A DNA stretch of 64,000 nucleotides from Streptomyces alfalfae (GCF_004127445.1 NZ_QEXM01000041.1:310001-374000); one strand, 5' to 3'. Positions 15,477 through 24,236 are shown, counted from the first letter of the stretch. Notes: generated by a model from the letters alone, not told the origin. Numbers and translations: made by a program.

Positions 15477-16154
15477 TCACTTCTCCCCGCCCCGCGCGAC
15501 GAGCTGCTTCAGGGCGATGTTCAGCTCCAGGACGTTCACCCGTGGCTCTCCGATGAAGCCGAGGGTGCGGCCGTCCGTGTGCTCCTCGACGAGGCGCTCG
15601 ACCTCGCCCGCCGCCAGGTGGTTCCGCGCCGCGACGCGGCGGGTCTGGAGGTCCGCGTACGCCGGGGAGATGTGCGGGTCGAGGCCCGAGCCCGAGGAGG
15701 TGACCGCGTCGGCGGGGATGTCGGAGGGCCTCACCCGGTGGCCCGGCGTGGAGTTGTCCGCGATCACGGCCGCCTTGGCCGCCTTCACCTGCTCGATCAG
15801 TTCCTCGCTGTCACCGGCGAGATTCGTGGCGCCGGAGACGAGAAGGTCGTACTGCCTGTTCACCGTGTTGGCGCCGAGGCCGTTCGAGGGGCGCGGCTGG
15901 AACCAGCGGAGATCCGGTTCCGCCGTCTCCTGCCCCGCGCGCGGCGGCAGGTCATGACGCCGGCCGATGAGGGAGGAGCCGGCGGTCGCGCCGTCCGCCC
16001 GGACCTCCGAGCCGTTGGCCTTGTCGCTCAGGAGGGCCTGGGCGGCGCCGGTGACCGCCAGCGGGTAGAGGACGCCGCAGAGCAGGGTGAGGACGAGCAG
16101 GGCGCGGGCTCCCGCGCCGAGCAGCCGTGCGGTGTTCGCTACGGAGTTGTTCAT
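15477..16154 (-). CDS. kdpC: Potassium-transporting ATPase subunit C (KdpC)
   Basis: A 225-residue chaperone-like subunit of the KdpFABC high-affinity K+ pump. It has one N-terminal membrane helix (RALLVLTLLCGVLYPLAV, about 18-35). An extracellular domain follows with the hallmark motifs SLIGR, WFQPRPS and SGSGLDPHISP. It is slightly longer than the E. coli protein, as usual in actinobacteria. It lies 37 bp after kdpB in the kdp operon. Confidence 0.96.
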   Translation of the reverse strand: MNNSVANTARLLGAGARALLVLTLLCGVLYPLAVTGAAQALLSDKANGSEVRADGATAGSSLIGRRHDLPPRAGQETAEPDLRWFQPRPSNGLGANTVNRQYDLLVSGATNLAGDSEELIEQVKAAKAAVIADNSTPGHRVRPSDIPADAVTSSGSGLDPHISPAYADLQTRRVAARNHLAAGEVERLVEEHTDGRTLGFIGEPRVNVLELNIALKQLVARGGEK

Positions 16155-16191
16155 GGTGACTCAGCACGCTTTCTGGTCGGCGGGGACCGGG

Positions 16192-18321
16192 TCAGCCCAG
16201 GCCGGGGATGAGGGAGACGAGCATGTCGATGGCCTTGATGCCGGCGAAGGGGGCGACGAGGCCGCCGAGGCCGTAGACGCCGAGGTTGCGGCGGAGCAGG
16301 CGGTCGGCGCTCATCGGGCGGTAGCGCACGCCCTTCAGGGCGAGCGGCACGAGGGCGACGATGATCAGGGCGTTGAAGATCACCGCCGAGAGGATCGCGG
16401 ACTCCGGCGAGGCCAGTGCCATGATGTTGAGCTTGTCGAGGCTCGGGTAGGCCACCGCGAACATGGCCGGGATGATCGCGAAGTACTTGGCGACGTCGTT
16501 GGCGATGGAGAAGGTCGTCAGGGCCCCGCGGGTGATCAGGAGCTGTTTGCCGATCTCCACGATCTCGATGAGCTTGGTGGGGTCGGAGTCCAGGTCGACC
16601 ATGTTCCCGGCCTCCTTGGCGGCCGAGGTGCCGGTGTTCATGGCCACGCCGACGTCGGCCTGGGCGAGGGCGGGGGCGTCGTTGGTGCCGTCACCCGTCA
16701 TCGCGACGAGCTTGCCGCCGGCCTGCTCGCGCTTGATCAGCGCCATCTTGTCCTCGGGCGTGGCCTCGGCGAGGAAGTCGTCGACGCCCGCCTCCTCGGC
16801 GATGGCCTCGGCGGTCAGCGGGTTGTCGCCGGTGATCATGATGGTCCTGATGCCCATGCGGCGCAGCTCGTCGAAGCGCTCGCGCATGCCGTCCTTGACG
16901 ACGTCCTTGAGGTGGACGGCGCCCAGGACCCGGGCGCCGTCGCCGTCCTCCACCGCGACGAGCAGCGGGGTGCCGCCCGCCCGGGAGATCCGTTCACCGA
17001 TGGTCCGCGCGTCGTCGGGGACCGCTCCCCCGCGCCGCTCGACCCAGGCGAGCACCGAGGCCGCCGCGCCCTTGCGGACCGCGCGTCCCCCGACGTCCAC
17101 GCCCGACATGCGGGTCTGTGCCGTGAACGGCACCCAGGCCGCGCCGGTCAGCTCCCCCGGGTGGCGTTCGCGCAGCCCGTACTTCTCCTTGGCGAGGACG
17201 ACGACGGAACGGCCCTCGGGTGTCTCGTCGGCCAGTGAGGAGAGCTGGGCCGCGTCGGCGAGATCGGCCTCGGTGGCGCCGCGTACGGGCAGGAACTCGG
17301 CGGCCCTGCGGTTGCCGAGCGTGATGGTGCCGGTCTTGTCGAGCAGCAGTGTCGACACGTCGCCCGCGGCCTCGACGGCCCGGCCCGAGGTGGCCAGGAC
17401 GTTGCGCTGCACGAGGCGGTCCATGCCCGCGATGCCGATGGCGGAGAGCAGGGCGCCGATGGTGGTGGGGATCAGGCAGACGAGCAGCGCCGTCAGGACG
17501 ATCAGCGAGGTCTGGCCGTCGGCGCCCGCGTAGCCGGCGAAGGGCTTGAGGGTGACGACGGCGAGCAGGAAGACGACGGTGAGGGACGCGAGGAGGATGT
17601 TCAGCGCGATCTCGTTGGGGGTCTTCTGCCGGGCCGCACCCTCGACCAGGTTGATCATGCGGTCGATGAACGTCTCACCGGGTTTCGTCGTGATCTCGAT
17701 GACGACGCGGTCGGAGAGCACCTTCGTCCCGCCCGTGACGGCGGACCGGTCGCCGCCCGACTCGCGGATGACCGGGGCGGACTCGCCGGTGATCGCCGAC
17801 TCGTCGACGGACGCCACTCCCTCGACGACGTCCCCGTCTCCGGGGATGACGTCGCCCGCCTCGCAGACGACCCGGTCGCCGACGCGCAGGGCGGTGCCGG
17901 GCACCGTCTCCTCCGCGCCGTCGGTCAGGCGGCGCGCGACGGTGTCGGTCTTGGCCTTGCGCAGGGTGTCGGCCTGGGCCTTGCCGCGGCCCTCGGCGAC
18001 GGCTTCGGCGAGGTTGGCGAAGAGCGTGGTCAGCCAGAGCCAGGCGGTGATCGCCCAGCCGAAGCCGTCGGCGGGGTCCAGGGCCGCGAGCACGGTGGTG
18101 GCCACCGAGCCGGTCAGGACCACGAACATGACCGGGGACTTGACCATGACGCGCGGGTGCAGCTTGCGGAAGGCGTCGGGCAGCGACGTGAGCAGTTGGG
18201 CCGGGTCGAAGAGACCGGCGCCGACCTTGCCCGTCTTGGCCCCGGCGGCCGGGTGCGCGGCCCGGACCTCGCGGTCGGGGGTGGCCTCGGCCGCCTCGTG
18301 ATTCCTGGTGTCGGTGCTCAT
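16192..18321 (-). CDS. kdpB: Potassium-transporting ATPase subunit B (KdpB)
   Basis: The 709-residue P-type ATPase catalytic subunit. Key motifs are intact: ITGESAPV (actuator domain), LLLDKTGTI with the phosphorylated Asp (about residue 320), MITGDNPLTA, and AMTGDGTNDAPAL in the P domain. Four N-terminal and several C-terminal membrane helices are recognisable. It uses ATP hydrolysis to drive K+ uptake through KdpA. ATG 18321 overlaps the kdpA stop by 4 bp, showing translational coupling. Confidence 0.97.
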   Translation of the reverse strand: MSTDTRNHEAAEATPDREVRAAHPAAGAKTGKVGAGLFDPAQLLTSLPDAFRKLHPRVMVKSPVMFVVLTGSVATTVLAALDPADGFGWAITAWLWLTTLFANLAEAVAEGRGKAQADTLRKAKTDTVARRLTDGAEETVPGTALRVGDRVVCEAGDVIPGDGDVVEGVASVDESAITGESAPVIRESGGDRSAVTGGTKVLSDRVVIEITTKPGETFIDRMINLVEGAARQKTPNEIALNILLASLTVVFLLAVVTLKPFAGYAGADGQTSLIVLTALLVCLIPTTIGALLSAIGIAGMDRLVQRNVLATSGRAVEAAGDVSTLLLDKTGTITLGNRRAAEFLPVRGATEADLADAAQLSSLADETPEGRSVVVLAKEKYGLRERHPGELTGAAWVPFTAQTRMSGVDVGGRAVRKGAAASVLAWVERRGGAVPDDARTIGERISRAGGTPLLVAVEDGDGARVLGAVHLKDVVKDGMRERFDELRRMGIRTIMITGDNPLTAEAIAEEAGVDDFLAEATPEDKMALIKREQAGGKLVAMTGDGTNDAPALAQADVGVAMNTGTSAAKEAGNMVDLDSDPTKLIEIVEIGKQLLITRGALTTFSIANDVAKYFAIIPAMFAVAYPSLDKLNIMALASPESAILSAVIFNALIIVALVPLALKGVRYRPMSADRLLRRNLGVYGLGGLVAPFAGIKAIDMLVSLIPGLG

Positions 18322-19982
18322 GACGCGAGTCCCTCGGCGAGCGGTCCCAGCGCGAGCGCGGGGAAGTAGGTGAGACCGGTGATGATCATGATGGTGCCGA
18401 CCAGCAGTCCGGTGAAGAGCGGTTTCTCGGTGCGCAGGGTGCCCGCCGTCTTTGGCACGGGACGCTGCTCGGCCAGCGATCCGGCGAGCGCGAGGACGAA
18501 GACCATCGGCAGGAAGCGGCCGAGGAGCATGGCGAGGCCGATCGTGGTGTTGAACCAGGTCGTGTCGGCGCTCAGGCCGCCGAAGGCCGAGCCGTTGTTG
18601 TTGGCGCCGGAGGTGAAGGCGTACAGGATCTCGGAGAAGCCGTGGGGGCCGGAGTTGAGCATCGACTCCCGCGGCGTGGGCAGCGCGGTCGACAGGGCGG
18701 TGAGGCTCAGGACGAGGGCCGGGGTGACGAGGAGGTAGCAGGCCGCGAGCTTGATCTCGCGGGTGCCGATCTTCTTGCCCAGGTACTCCGGTGTGCGGCC
18801 GACCATCAGGCCGGCGATGAACACCGCGATGACCGCCATGACGAGCATGCCGTAGAGGCCCGATCCGGTGCCGCCGGGGGCGATCTCGCCGAGCTGCATG
18901 CCCAGCATCTCCAGGCCGCCGCCGAAGCCGGTGTAGGAGGAGTGGAAGGAGTTCACCGCGCCGGTGGAGGTGAGCGTGGTGGCCACCGCGAAGATCGCTG
19001 AACCGGCGATCCCGAAGCGGGTCTCCTTGCCCTCCATCGCCCCGCCCGCCAGGTCGAACGCCGGGCCCCCGTGGTGGAACTCGGTCCACATCATCAGCGC
19101 GGTGAAGCCGGCCCAGATGGTGACCATCGTGGCCAGGATCGCGCGGCCCTGCCGGAGCGATCCGGTCAGCCGGCCGAAGGTGCGGGGCAGTGCGAAGGGG
19201 ATGAGGAGGATCAGGAAGACCTCGAAGAGGTTGGAGAGGGGGGTCGGGTTCTCGAAGGGGTGGGCGGAGTTGGCGTTGAAGTAGCCGCCGCCGTTCGTGC
19301 CGAGGAGTTTGATGACCTCCTGGGAGCCGACCGCGCCGCCGTTCCACTGCTGCGAGCCGCCGCCGAACTGGCCGACCTCGTGGATGCCGGAGAAGTTCTG
19401 CAGGGCTCCGCAGGCGACCAGGACGAGGGCGCCGAGCACGGATATCGGCAGCAGGACGCGGACGACGCCGCGCACCAGGTCGGCCCAGAAGTTGCCGAGC
19501 CCGCCGGTGCGGGAGCGCGCGAAGCCGCGGACGAGCGCCACGGCGACCGCCATGCCCACCGCCGCCGAGACGAAGTTCTGCACCGCGAGGCCGCCGGTCT
19601 GGACGACGTGGCCCATGGCCTGTTCGCCGGAGTAGGACTGCCAGTTGGTGTTCGCCACGAACGAGACCGCGGTGTTGAAGGCCTGGTCGGGGTCGATGGA
19701 GCGGAAGCCGAGCGAGCCGGGCAGCGTGCCCTGGAGCCGCTGGAGCAGGTAGAGGAAGAGGACGCCGGTCACGGAGAAGGCGAGGACGCCGCGCAGGTAC
19801 GCGGGCCAGCGCATCTCCGTGTCCGGGTCGGCGCCGATGGCCTTGTAGATCCACTTCTCGGCGCGAAGGTGCCTCTTCGAGCCGTAGACGCGGGCCATGT
19901 GGTCACCGAGCGGGCGGTGTGCGAGGGCGAGCGCCGCCATGAGGGCGAGCAGTTGGAGCACCCCGGCGAGGACTGGGCTCAT
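18318..19982 (-). CDS. kdpA: Potassium-transporting ATPase subunit A (KdpA)
   Basis: The 554-residue K+-binding and translocating subunit, a member of the superfamily of K+ transporters with four M1-P-M2-like repeats. Selectivity-filter segments are visible, such as NTNWQSYSGE, TNGGGYFNANSAHPFENP and TSTGAVNSF. About ten membrane helices span the protein. It starts 7 bp after the kdpF stop and overlaps kdpB by 4 bp. Confidence 0.97.
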   Translation of the reverse strand: MSPVLAGVLQLLALMAALALAHRPLGDHMARVYGSKRHLRAEKWIYKAIGADPDTEMRWPAYLRGVLAFSVTGVLFLYLLQRLQGTLPGSLGFRSIDPDQAFNTAVSFVANTNWQSYSGEQAMGHVVQTGGLAVQNFVSAAVGMAVAVALVRGFARSRTGGLGNFWADLVRGVVRVLLPISVLGALVLVACGALQNFSGIHEVGQFGGGSQQWNGGAVGSQEVIKLLGTNGGGYFNANSAHPFENPTPLSNLFEVFLILLIPFALPRTFGRLTGSLRQGRAILATMVTIWAGFTALMMWTEFHHGGPAFDLAGGAMEGKETRFGIAGSAIFAVATTLTSTGAVNSFHSSYTGFGGGLEMLGMQLGEIAPGGTGSGLYGMLVMAVIAVFIAGLMVGRTPEYLGKKIGTREIKLAACYLLVTPALVLSLTALSTALPTPRESMLNSGPHGFSEILYAFTSGANNNGSAFGGLSADTTWFNTTIGLAMLLGRFLPMVFVLALAGSLAEQRPVPKTAGTLRTEKPLFTGLLVGTIMIITGLTYFPALALGPLAEGLAS

Positions 19983-19989
19983 GCCGGCT

Positions 19990-20079
19990 TCAGAACCTCT
20001 CCGGGAAGAGGAGGGCGAGGACGAGGTAGCCGAGGAGGGCGAAGGCCACGACGAGACCGACGATGTTCTCGGTGGTCAC
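19990..20079 (-). CDS. kdpF: Potassium-transporting ATPase subunit F (KdpF)
   Basis: A 29-residue single-helix membrane peptide that stabilises the Kdp complex (TTENIVGLVVAFALLGYLVL then ALLFPERF). The length matches the family. The GTG start at 20079 overlaps the stop of the upstream 27-residue ORF by 4 bp. Confidence 0.92.
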   Translation of the reverse strand: MTTENIVGLVVAFALLGYLVLALLFPERF

Positions 20080-20159
20080 AGCTTCGTCACCCCCTTGGCG
20101 ACGAGTGCCACCAGCGCGAAGACCGCGAGTGTGGTGACGACGAAGGCCACGTCGGCCAT
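20076..20159 (-). CDS. 27-residue membrane peptide heading the kdp operon
   Basis: A small ORF starting MADVAFVVTTLAVFALVALV and ending AKGVTKL, preceded by a GGGAG box 7 nt before ATG 20159. One hydrophobic helix (about 4-20) and a basic end are visible. Its TGA overlaps the kdpF GTG, so it is translationally coupled to the pump genes. I recall similar peptides before kdpF in other streptomycetes but know no function. A role as an extra regulatory subunit or leader peptide is inference. Confidence 0.7.
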   Translation of the reverse strand: MADVAFVVTTLAVFALVALVAKGVTKL

Positions 20160-20290
20160 CGTGAGCTCCCGAAGAAGAAGTGGACGGATGGGTCGCTTGG
20201 TCTGACGGTTGAAGGAAACCGCTGTTCACGCCACATCCGGCCACCGTTGACGCCGTCCATACGACGCCGGTGGGCCTCTTGACGGGTCTC

Positions 20291-21013
20291 TTACGACAGC
20301 CCCGCCTCCGGCCGTGCCGTCAGCTCGGCGAGGCGTGCGAGGGCGTCGCGCGCCGCCTCCCTCTCGGCGTCCGTGAGCGCGAGCGCCGCGGCCCTGGCCA
20401 GCAGTGTCCCGGCGAGCCGGGTGTCGCCGAGCCGCTGGGCGACGTCGCCGCGCAGGACCAGCAGGCGCAGCTCCTGCTCGGGGGTGGGCCGCTCGTCCGT
20501 GCGGTCGAGCGCCTTGTCGATGATCTTCGCGGCGCCCGGCAGGTCCTCCTTGGAGTCGACGAAGAGGTCGGCCAGGTGCAGCGCCCGCGCGAAGGTCTCC
20601 TTCGGGACGGGGCGCATCGAGAAGTCGTCGCTGATGGGCTGCCCCACGCGGATGCTGTTGCCGCCGGGGTCGGTCATGAGGAACTGCCGCACTCCGTACG
20701 ACATGTCCTTGAGCGGTCCGATGCGGGGCAGGCCGCGCGTCGGGATCCTGCCGTACGCCGCCTTGAGCCCGGCGCGGAAGGCGGTGTGCAGGGCCTCGAC
20801 GTCGTCGGTGACGACGTAGCAGCCGGAGTGGGACTCCGTGGGTTCGTACTGCTTCATGCCGTAGAACTGGAGCTCTATCGCGCCGCGTTCGACCACGGCG
20901 TAGGCGTACGGGCTCTTCTGGAGGTACGTCGTCTCGAAGCCGAGGGCGGTGTAGAAGTCGACCACCGGCTGAATCGTCTGACACGGGAGGAGCGGGATCG
21001 TTTTCTCGGGCAT
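20291..21013 (-). CDS. VOC family protein with C-terminal helical extension
   Basis: A 240-residue protein. Residues 1-125 form a vicinal-oxygen-chelate (glyoxalase/bleomycin-resistance) fold: LLPCQTIQPVVDFYTALGFE at the start and MTDPGGNSIRVGQP at the end. Residues 135-240 are helical, resembling TPR repeats (ARALHLADLFVDSKEDLPGA). The family includes metal-dependent lyases and drug-binding proteins; the substrate is unknown. I chose ATG 21013 because TAGACT lies 7 nt upstream on the minus strand (leaderless pattern), rather than GTG/ATG starts further out. Confidence 0.8.
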   Translation of the reverse strand: MPEKTIPLLPCQTIQPVVDFYTALGFETTYLQKSPYAYAVVERGAIELQFYGMKQYEPTESHSGCYVVTDDVEALHTAFRAGLKAAYGRIPTRGLPRIGPLKDMSYGVRQFLMTDPGGNSIRVGQPISDDFSMRPVPKETFARALHLADLFVDSKEDLPGAAKIIDKALDRTDERPTPEQELRLLVLRGDVAQRLGDTRLAGTLLARAAALALTDAEREAARDALARLAELTARPEAGLS

Positions 21014-21067
21014 GCGCCGCAGTCTAGTCAAAATTGAGTAGCGGCGCAGGCCCTCGCGGCTCGCGCC

Positions 21068-21556
21068 CTACAGCGCGTGGCCCGTCGTCACGTCCACGTG
21101 GTCCGGCACCTCCTCGTGGCGGTCGCCGACCGTCGGCGTGCCGGTGGGCTCGAAGAGCAGGATGCGGGCGCCGTCCGGGGCGCACGGCTTGTGCTCGGTG
21201 CCGCGCGGGACCGTGAAGACCGAGCCCCGGGGCAGCGTGACCCTGCGCTCGCCCGCCGGTTCGCGCAGGTCGATGTGGAGCTCGCCGTCGAGCACGAGGA
21301 AGAACTCGTCGGTGTCGTCGTGGACGTGCCAGACGTGCTCGCCCCGCACCTTGGTCACGCGGACGTCGTAGTCGTTGACGGAGGTGACGATGCGGGGGCT
21401 CCACAGGGCGTCGAAGGAGGCCAGGGCCTCGCCGAGGTCGATCGGCCGCGCGGCGGGCGCGGCGGCGCGGGGCCGCTCGGCGGCTGCCGGGGGCTGCTCG
21501 GCGGCGGCCTGGGCCTGGACGGGGTTCCGCTCGGCGGCGGGGGATTCGGTGGTCAT
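21068..21556 (-). CDS. Cupin domain-containing protein
   Basis: A 162-residue protein. An Ala/Pro-rich N-terminus (1-38) is followed by a single cupin barrel with the metal motif HVWHVHDDTDEFFLVLDGEL (His, His, Glu) and the second-motif region PRGTEHKP. It may be a sugar isomerase, dioxygenase or sensor-type cupin. It is divergent from the GlxA-like regulator 52 bp away, which may control it. A GAGGA box precedes the ATG. Confidence 0.85.
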   Translation of the reverse strand: MTTESPAAERNPVQAQAAAEQPPAAAERPRAAAPAARPIDLGEALASFDALWSPRIVTSVNDYDVRVTKVRGEHVWHVHDDTDEFFLVLDGELHIDLREPAGERRVTLPRGSVFTVPRGTEHKPCAPDGARILLFEPTGTPTVGDRHEEVPDHVDVTTGHAL

Positions 21557-21608
21557 GGACCGATCCTCGGCCGTGACGGGCGGTGCCCGCGAGTGCTAGA
21601 AATCGCAC

Positions 21609-22667
21609 ATGCCGCAAGAATCCTCTCAACCGGAGCCCGGCCACGGACCGGCGTCCGCCCCCGAACGCCCGCACCGCGTCGCCGTCATCGTGGACGAGAA
21701 CTCCAACCCCTTCGAGCTGGGCTGCGCGACCGAGGTCTTCGGGCTCCGCAGGCCCGAACTCGGCCGCGACCTGTACGACTTCGCGCTCTGCTCCGCCGAG
21801 CCCGCCACGCTGATGCGGGACGGGTTCTTCACGCTCAGCGGGGTCGCCGGACTCGACGCGGCCGACCGGGCCGACACGGTCATCGTGCCGAACCGGCCGG
21901 ACACCGACGTGCCGCGGCGGCCCGCCGTCCTCGCCGCCGTCCGCAGGGCGCACGCGCGCGGCGCCCGCCTGGTCGGCTTCTGCAGCGGGGCGTTCACCCT
22001 GGCCGAGGCGGGGGTGCTCGACGGACGCAGGGCCACCGCGCACTGGCAGTGGGCGGACTCCTTCCGGGAGCGGTTTCCGGCCGTGCGGCTCGAACCGGAC
22101 GTGCTCTTCGTGGACGACGGCGACATCCTCACCGCCGCGGGCAGCGCCGCCGCGCTCGACCTGGGCCTGCACATCGTCCGCAAGGACTTCGGCGCCGAGG
22201 TCGCCAACTCCGTGAGCAGGCGACTCGTCTTCTCCGCCCACCGGGACGGCGGCCAGCGGCAGTTCGTGGAGCGGCCCGTTCCGCCGGTGCCCGACGCCTC
22301 GCTGGCGCCGCTGCTCGGGTGGGCGCAGGAGCGGCTCGGCTCCGGCCTGACGGTGGCCGGCCTCGCGGCCCGCGCCGGGGTCAGCCCGGCCACCCTGCAC
22401 CGCCGCTTCCGCGCCCAGCTCGGCACGACCCCGCTGGCCTGGCTGACGGGCGAGCGCGTGGCCCTGGCCTGCCGCCTGATCGAACGGGGCGAGGAACGCC
22501 TCGACGTCGTCGCGCACCGCAGCGGCCTCGGCACCGCCGCGAACCTGCGGGCCAGGCTGCGCCGCGAGACGGGCCTCAGCCCCACGGACTACCGGCGCAG
22601 GTTCGGCCCCGGCGGGACCCCGGCGGCCGGGCGGATCGCGGCTGCCGTCGCGGCCCGCACCCCGTGA
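21609..22667 (+). CDS. GlxA family transcriptional regulator (DJ-1/PfpI + AraC)
   Basis: A 352-residue regulator. The N-terminal DJ-1/PfpI-like domain is about 15-190, with GFCSGAFTLAEAG carrying the conserved nucleophile-elbow cysteine. A C-terminal AraC-type double helix-turn-helix is about 225-340 (LTVAGLAARAGVSPATLHRR; LDVVAHRSGLGTAANLRARL). Family members sense small metabolites and activate nearby genes; the divergent cupin is a likely target. GTGC...GCAC flanks the sequence just before the ATG. Confidence 0.9.
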   Translation: MPQESSQPEPGHGPASAPERPHRVAVIVDENSNPFELGCATEVFGLRRPELGRDLYDFALCSAEPATLMRDGFFTLSGVAGLDAADRADTVIVPNRPDTDVPRRPAVLAAVRRAHARGARLVGFCSGAFTLAEAGVLDGRRATAHWQWADSFRERFPAVRLEPDVLFVDDGDILTAAGSAAALDLGLHIVRKDFGAEVANSVSRRLVFSAHRDGGQRQFVERPVPPVPDASLAPLLGWAQERLGSGLTVAGLAARAGVSPATLHRRFRAQLGTTPLAWLTGERVALACRLIERGEERLDVVAHRSGLGTAANLRARLRRETGLSPTDYRRRFGPGGTPAAGRIAAAVAARTP

Positions 22668-22864
22668 AGACCGGCCGTGAGGACCGGCCTGCCCCGCGCA
22701 CCGGCCGCGGCGGAGGAGTTCGCGGCGCCCCTGGAGCGGGGTCCCACGGAGCCGGGACCGCCGCTCACCGCCTGCCGGCCGCCACCGCTCGGCCGCCGAC
22801 CCGCCGTCACGCCCGCCCGGGGCCGCCCGGGCCGTGAGTCCCGGACGGCCCGTCTCGGCCGCCC

Positions 22865-23089
22865 TCAGCCCTGGGCGCGGCCGTCGCCGCCGGTCACCGG
22901 CTGTACGTGCCGCCAGGGCGCGACGGCGCCGGCCCCGCGCGGGAGGAGGCCGGCGAGTTCGGGGCAGTGCCGCAGCAGGACGGTGTTCATGCCGCCCTTC
23001 TGCACCCGGTCGATGCCGAGCGGGGTGGAGATCCCGGGGCGGAAGTCGGCCGTCAGGATGGGGCGGGACTCCGGGCGGGGCTCCGGGGA
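22865..23089 (-). pseudogene. Unidentified coding-like fragment without a clear start
   Basis: Downstream of the YchJ-family gene on the same strand lies an open frame whose C-terminal 65 codons look truly coding. Third positions are almost all G or C, and composition is balanced, with Met, Asn, Lys, Gln and Ile (ILTADFRPGISTPLGIDR, then VLLRHCPELAGLLPRG). It ends at TGA 22865 but has no plausible start or ribosome site after the YchJ stop. It may be the remnant of a truncated gene or depend on an unusual start. I do not recognise the family. The rest of the 424-bp gap (22668-22864) shows only short GACCGGCC repeats near 22668. Confidence 0.35.
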
Positions 23090-23091
23090 CC

Positions 23092-23493
23092 TCAGTCGAT
23101 GAACGCGCCGTCGACGTACACCCACGCCCCGTCGAGCCGTTCGAAGCGGCTGCGCTCGTGCAGCGAGTCGGGGCGGCCACCGTCGGTGTAGCGCGCCCGG
23201 AAGGTCACCGTGCCCGTGGTGTGGAACGCGGTGCCCTCGGTGGTCTCCTCGATCTCCAGGCCCGTCCAGCGCAGCGCCGGGTCGAACTCCACGCGCGGCG
23301 GGCGGGTGCGCGGGTGCCAGGTGCGCAGCAGGTAACCCTCGTCCCGCACGGCGAAGGCGCTGTAGCGCGAGCGCATCAGCTCCTCGGGCGTGCTCGCGGC
23401 GGCCTCGCCCCGGTGCAGCCTGCCGCAGCACGTGTCGTACGGCCGCAGGTGGCCGCAGGGGCAGGGCGTGGGGCGTGTGGCGCGTCGGGACAT
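23092..23493 (-). CDS. YchJ family protein (SEC-C motif, NTF2-like)
   Basis: A 133-residue protein with an N-terminal zinc-binding SEC-C-type segment (TPCPCGHLRPYDTCCGRLH). It is followed by the YchJ NTF2-like domain (EELMRSRYSAFAVRDEGYLL). Function is unknown; the family is widespread and probably metal-binding. I chose ATG 23493 because the cysteine motif follows at once and the longer frame adds nothing conserved. Confidence 0.88.
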   Translation of the reverse strand: MSRRATRPTPCPCGHLRPYDTCCGRLHRGEAAASTPEELMRSRYSAFAVRDEGYLLRTWHPRTRPPRVEFDPALRWTGLEIEETTEGTAFHTTGTVTFRARYTDGGRPDSLHERSRFERLDGAWVYVDGAFID

Positions 23494-23534
23494 GCGTCCA
23501 TTGTCGCCGACCCGCGCGCGCACCTCGCCCTCGG

Positions 23535-24236
23535 TCAGGGCGCCAGGATGTCCAGCTCTTCGAGGGCGCCCAGGGCGATCTCCCGCGTCAGGGCCTCGGC
23601 GCGGGCCACGTCGCCCTCCCTGACCGCCTCGGCGACCTTGAGATGCAGGGTCACGGCGGGCGGGTCAGGGTCCTCGAACATCACCTGGTGGGCGGTGCGT
23701 CCGGTCAGGACCTCGGCGACGACGTCGCCGAGCCGGGCGAACATCTCGTTGCCCGAGGCGTTGAGGATGACCCGGTGGAAGGCCACGTCGTGGCGCAGAT
23801 AGCCCTCCAGCTGGTGGCCGCGCGAGTGGGCGACCATGCCGAGCGCGCACTCGGTGAGCTCCGCGCACTGGGCGGCCGTGGCGTACCGGGCGGCGAGTCC
23901 GGCGGCGACCGGCTCGATGGCGGAGCGCAGCACGGTCAGCGAGCGGAGCTGGCGCGGGCGCTCGGCCCCGGCCAGGCGCCAGCGGATGACCTGCGGGTCG
24001 TAGACGTTCCACTGCTCGATGGGCAGGACGGTCACGCCCACGCGGCGTCGGGACGCGACGAGGCGCATGGACTCCAGGACCCGGACCGCCTCGCGCATCA
24101 CCGAGCGCGACACCTCGAAGCGCTGGGCCAGCTCGTCCGTGCGCAGGACGCTGCCCGCCGGGTACTCGCCGGCCGTGATGGCGGGCCCGAGGCTTTCCAG
24201 TACGCGGGAGTGCAGCCCTCGGGCCCGATCGGTCAT
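23535..24236 (-). CDS. gntR: FadR/GntR-family transcriptional regulator, probable gluconate repressor
   Basis: A 233-residue regulator. The N-terminal winged helix (about 10-75) includes LAQRFEVSRSVMREAVRVLE. The C-terminal FCD ligand domain (about 95-225) has metal-type histidines in LRHDVAFHRVIL and HLKVAEAV. It is divergent from gluconokinase and gluconate permease, so gluconate or a phosphorylated derivative is the likely effector. In S. coelicolor the equivalent I recall is SCO1678. A TAGGCT box lies 6 nt before the ATG, suggesting a leaderless message. Confidence 0.9.
   Translation of the reverse strand: MTDRARGLHSRVLESLGPAITAGEYPAGSVLRTDELAQRFEVSRSVMREAVRVLESMRLVASRRRVGVTVLPIEQWNVYDPQVIRWRLAGAERPRQLRSLTVLRSAIEPVAAGLAARYATAAQCAELTECALGMVAHSRGHQLEGYLRHDVAFHRVILNASGNEMFARLGDVVAEVLTGRTAHQVMFEDPDPPAVTLHLKVAEAVREGDVARAEALTREIALGALEELDILAP

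Noticed and set aside
20160..20290. Possible c-di-AMP (ydaO-type) riboswitch before kdp
   Set aside because: Only about 130 bases separate the VOC stop from the small kdp ORF, and I could not find the conserved junction sequences or helices of that class.
22677..23102. A 141-codon plus-strand frame in the gap after the GlxA-like gene
   Set aside because: It is Arg/Pro/Gly-rich with poor codon-position bias and lies antisense to the more coding-like fragment at 22865-23089.
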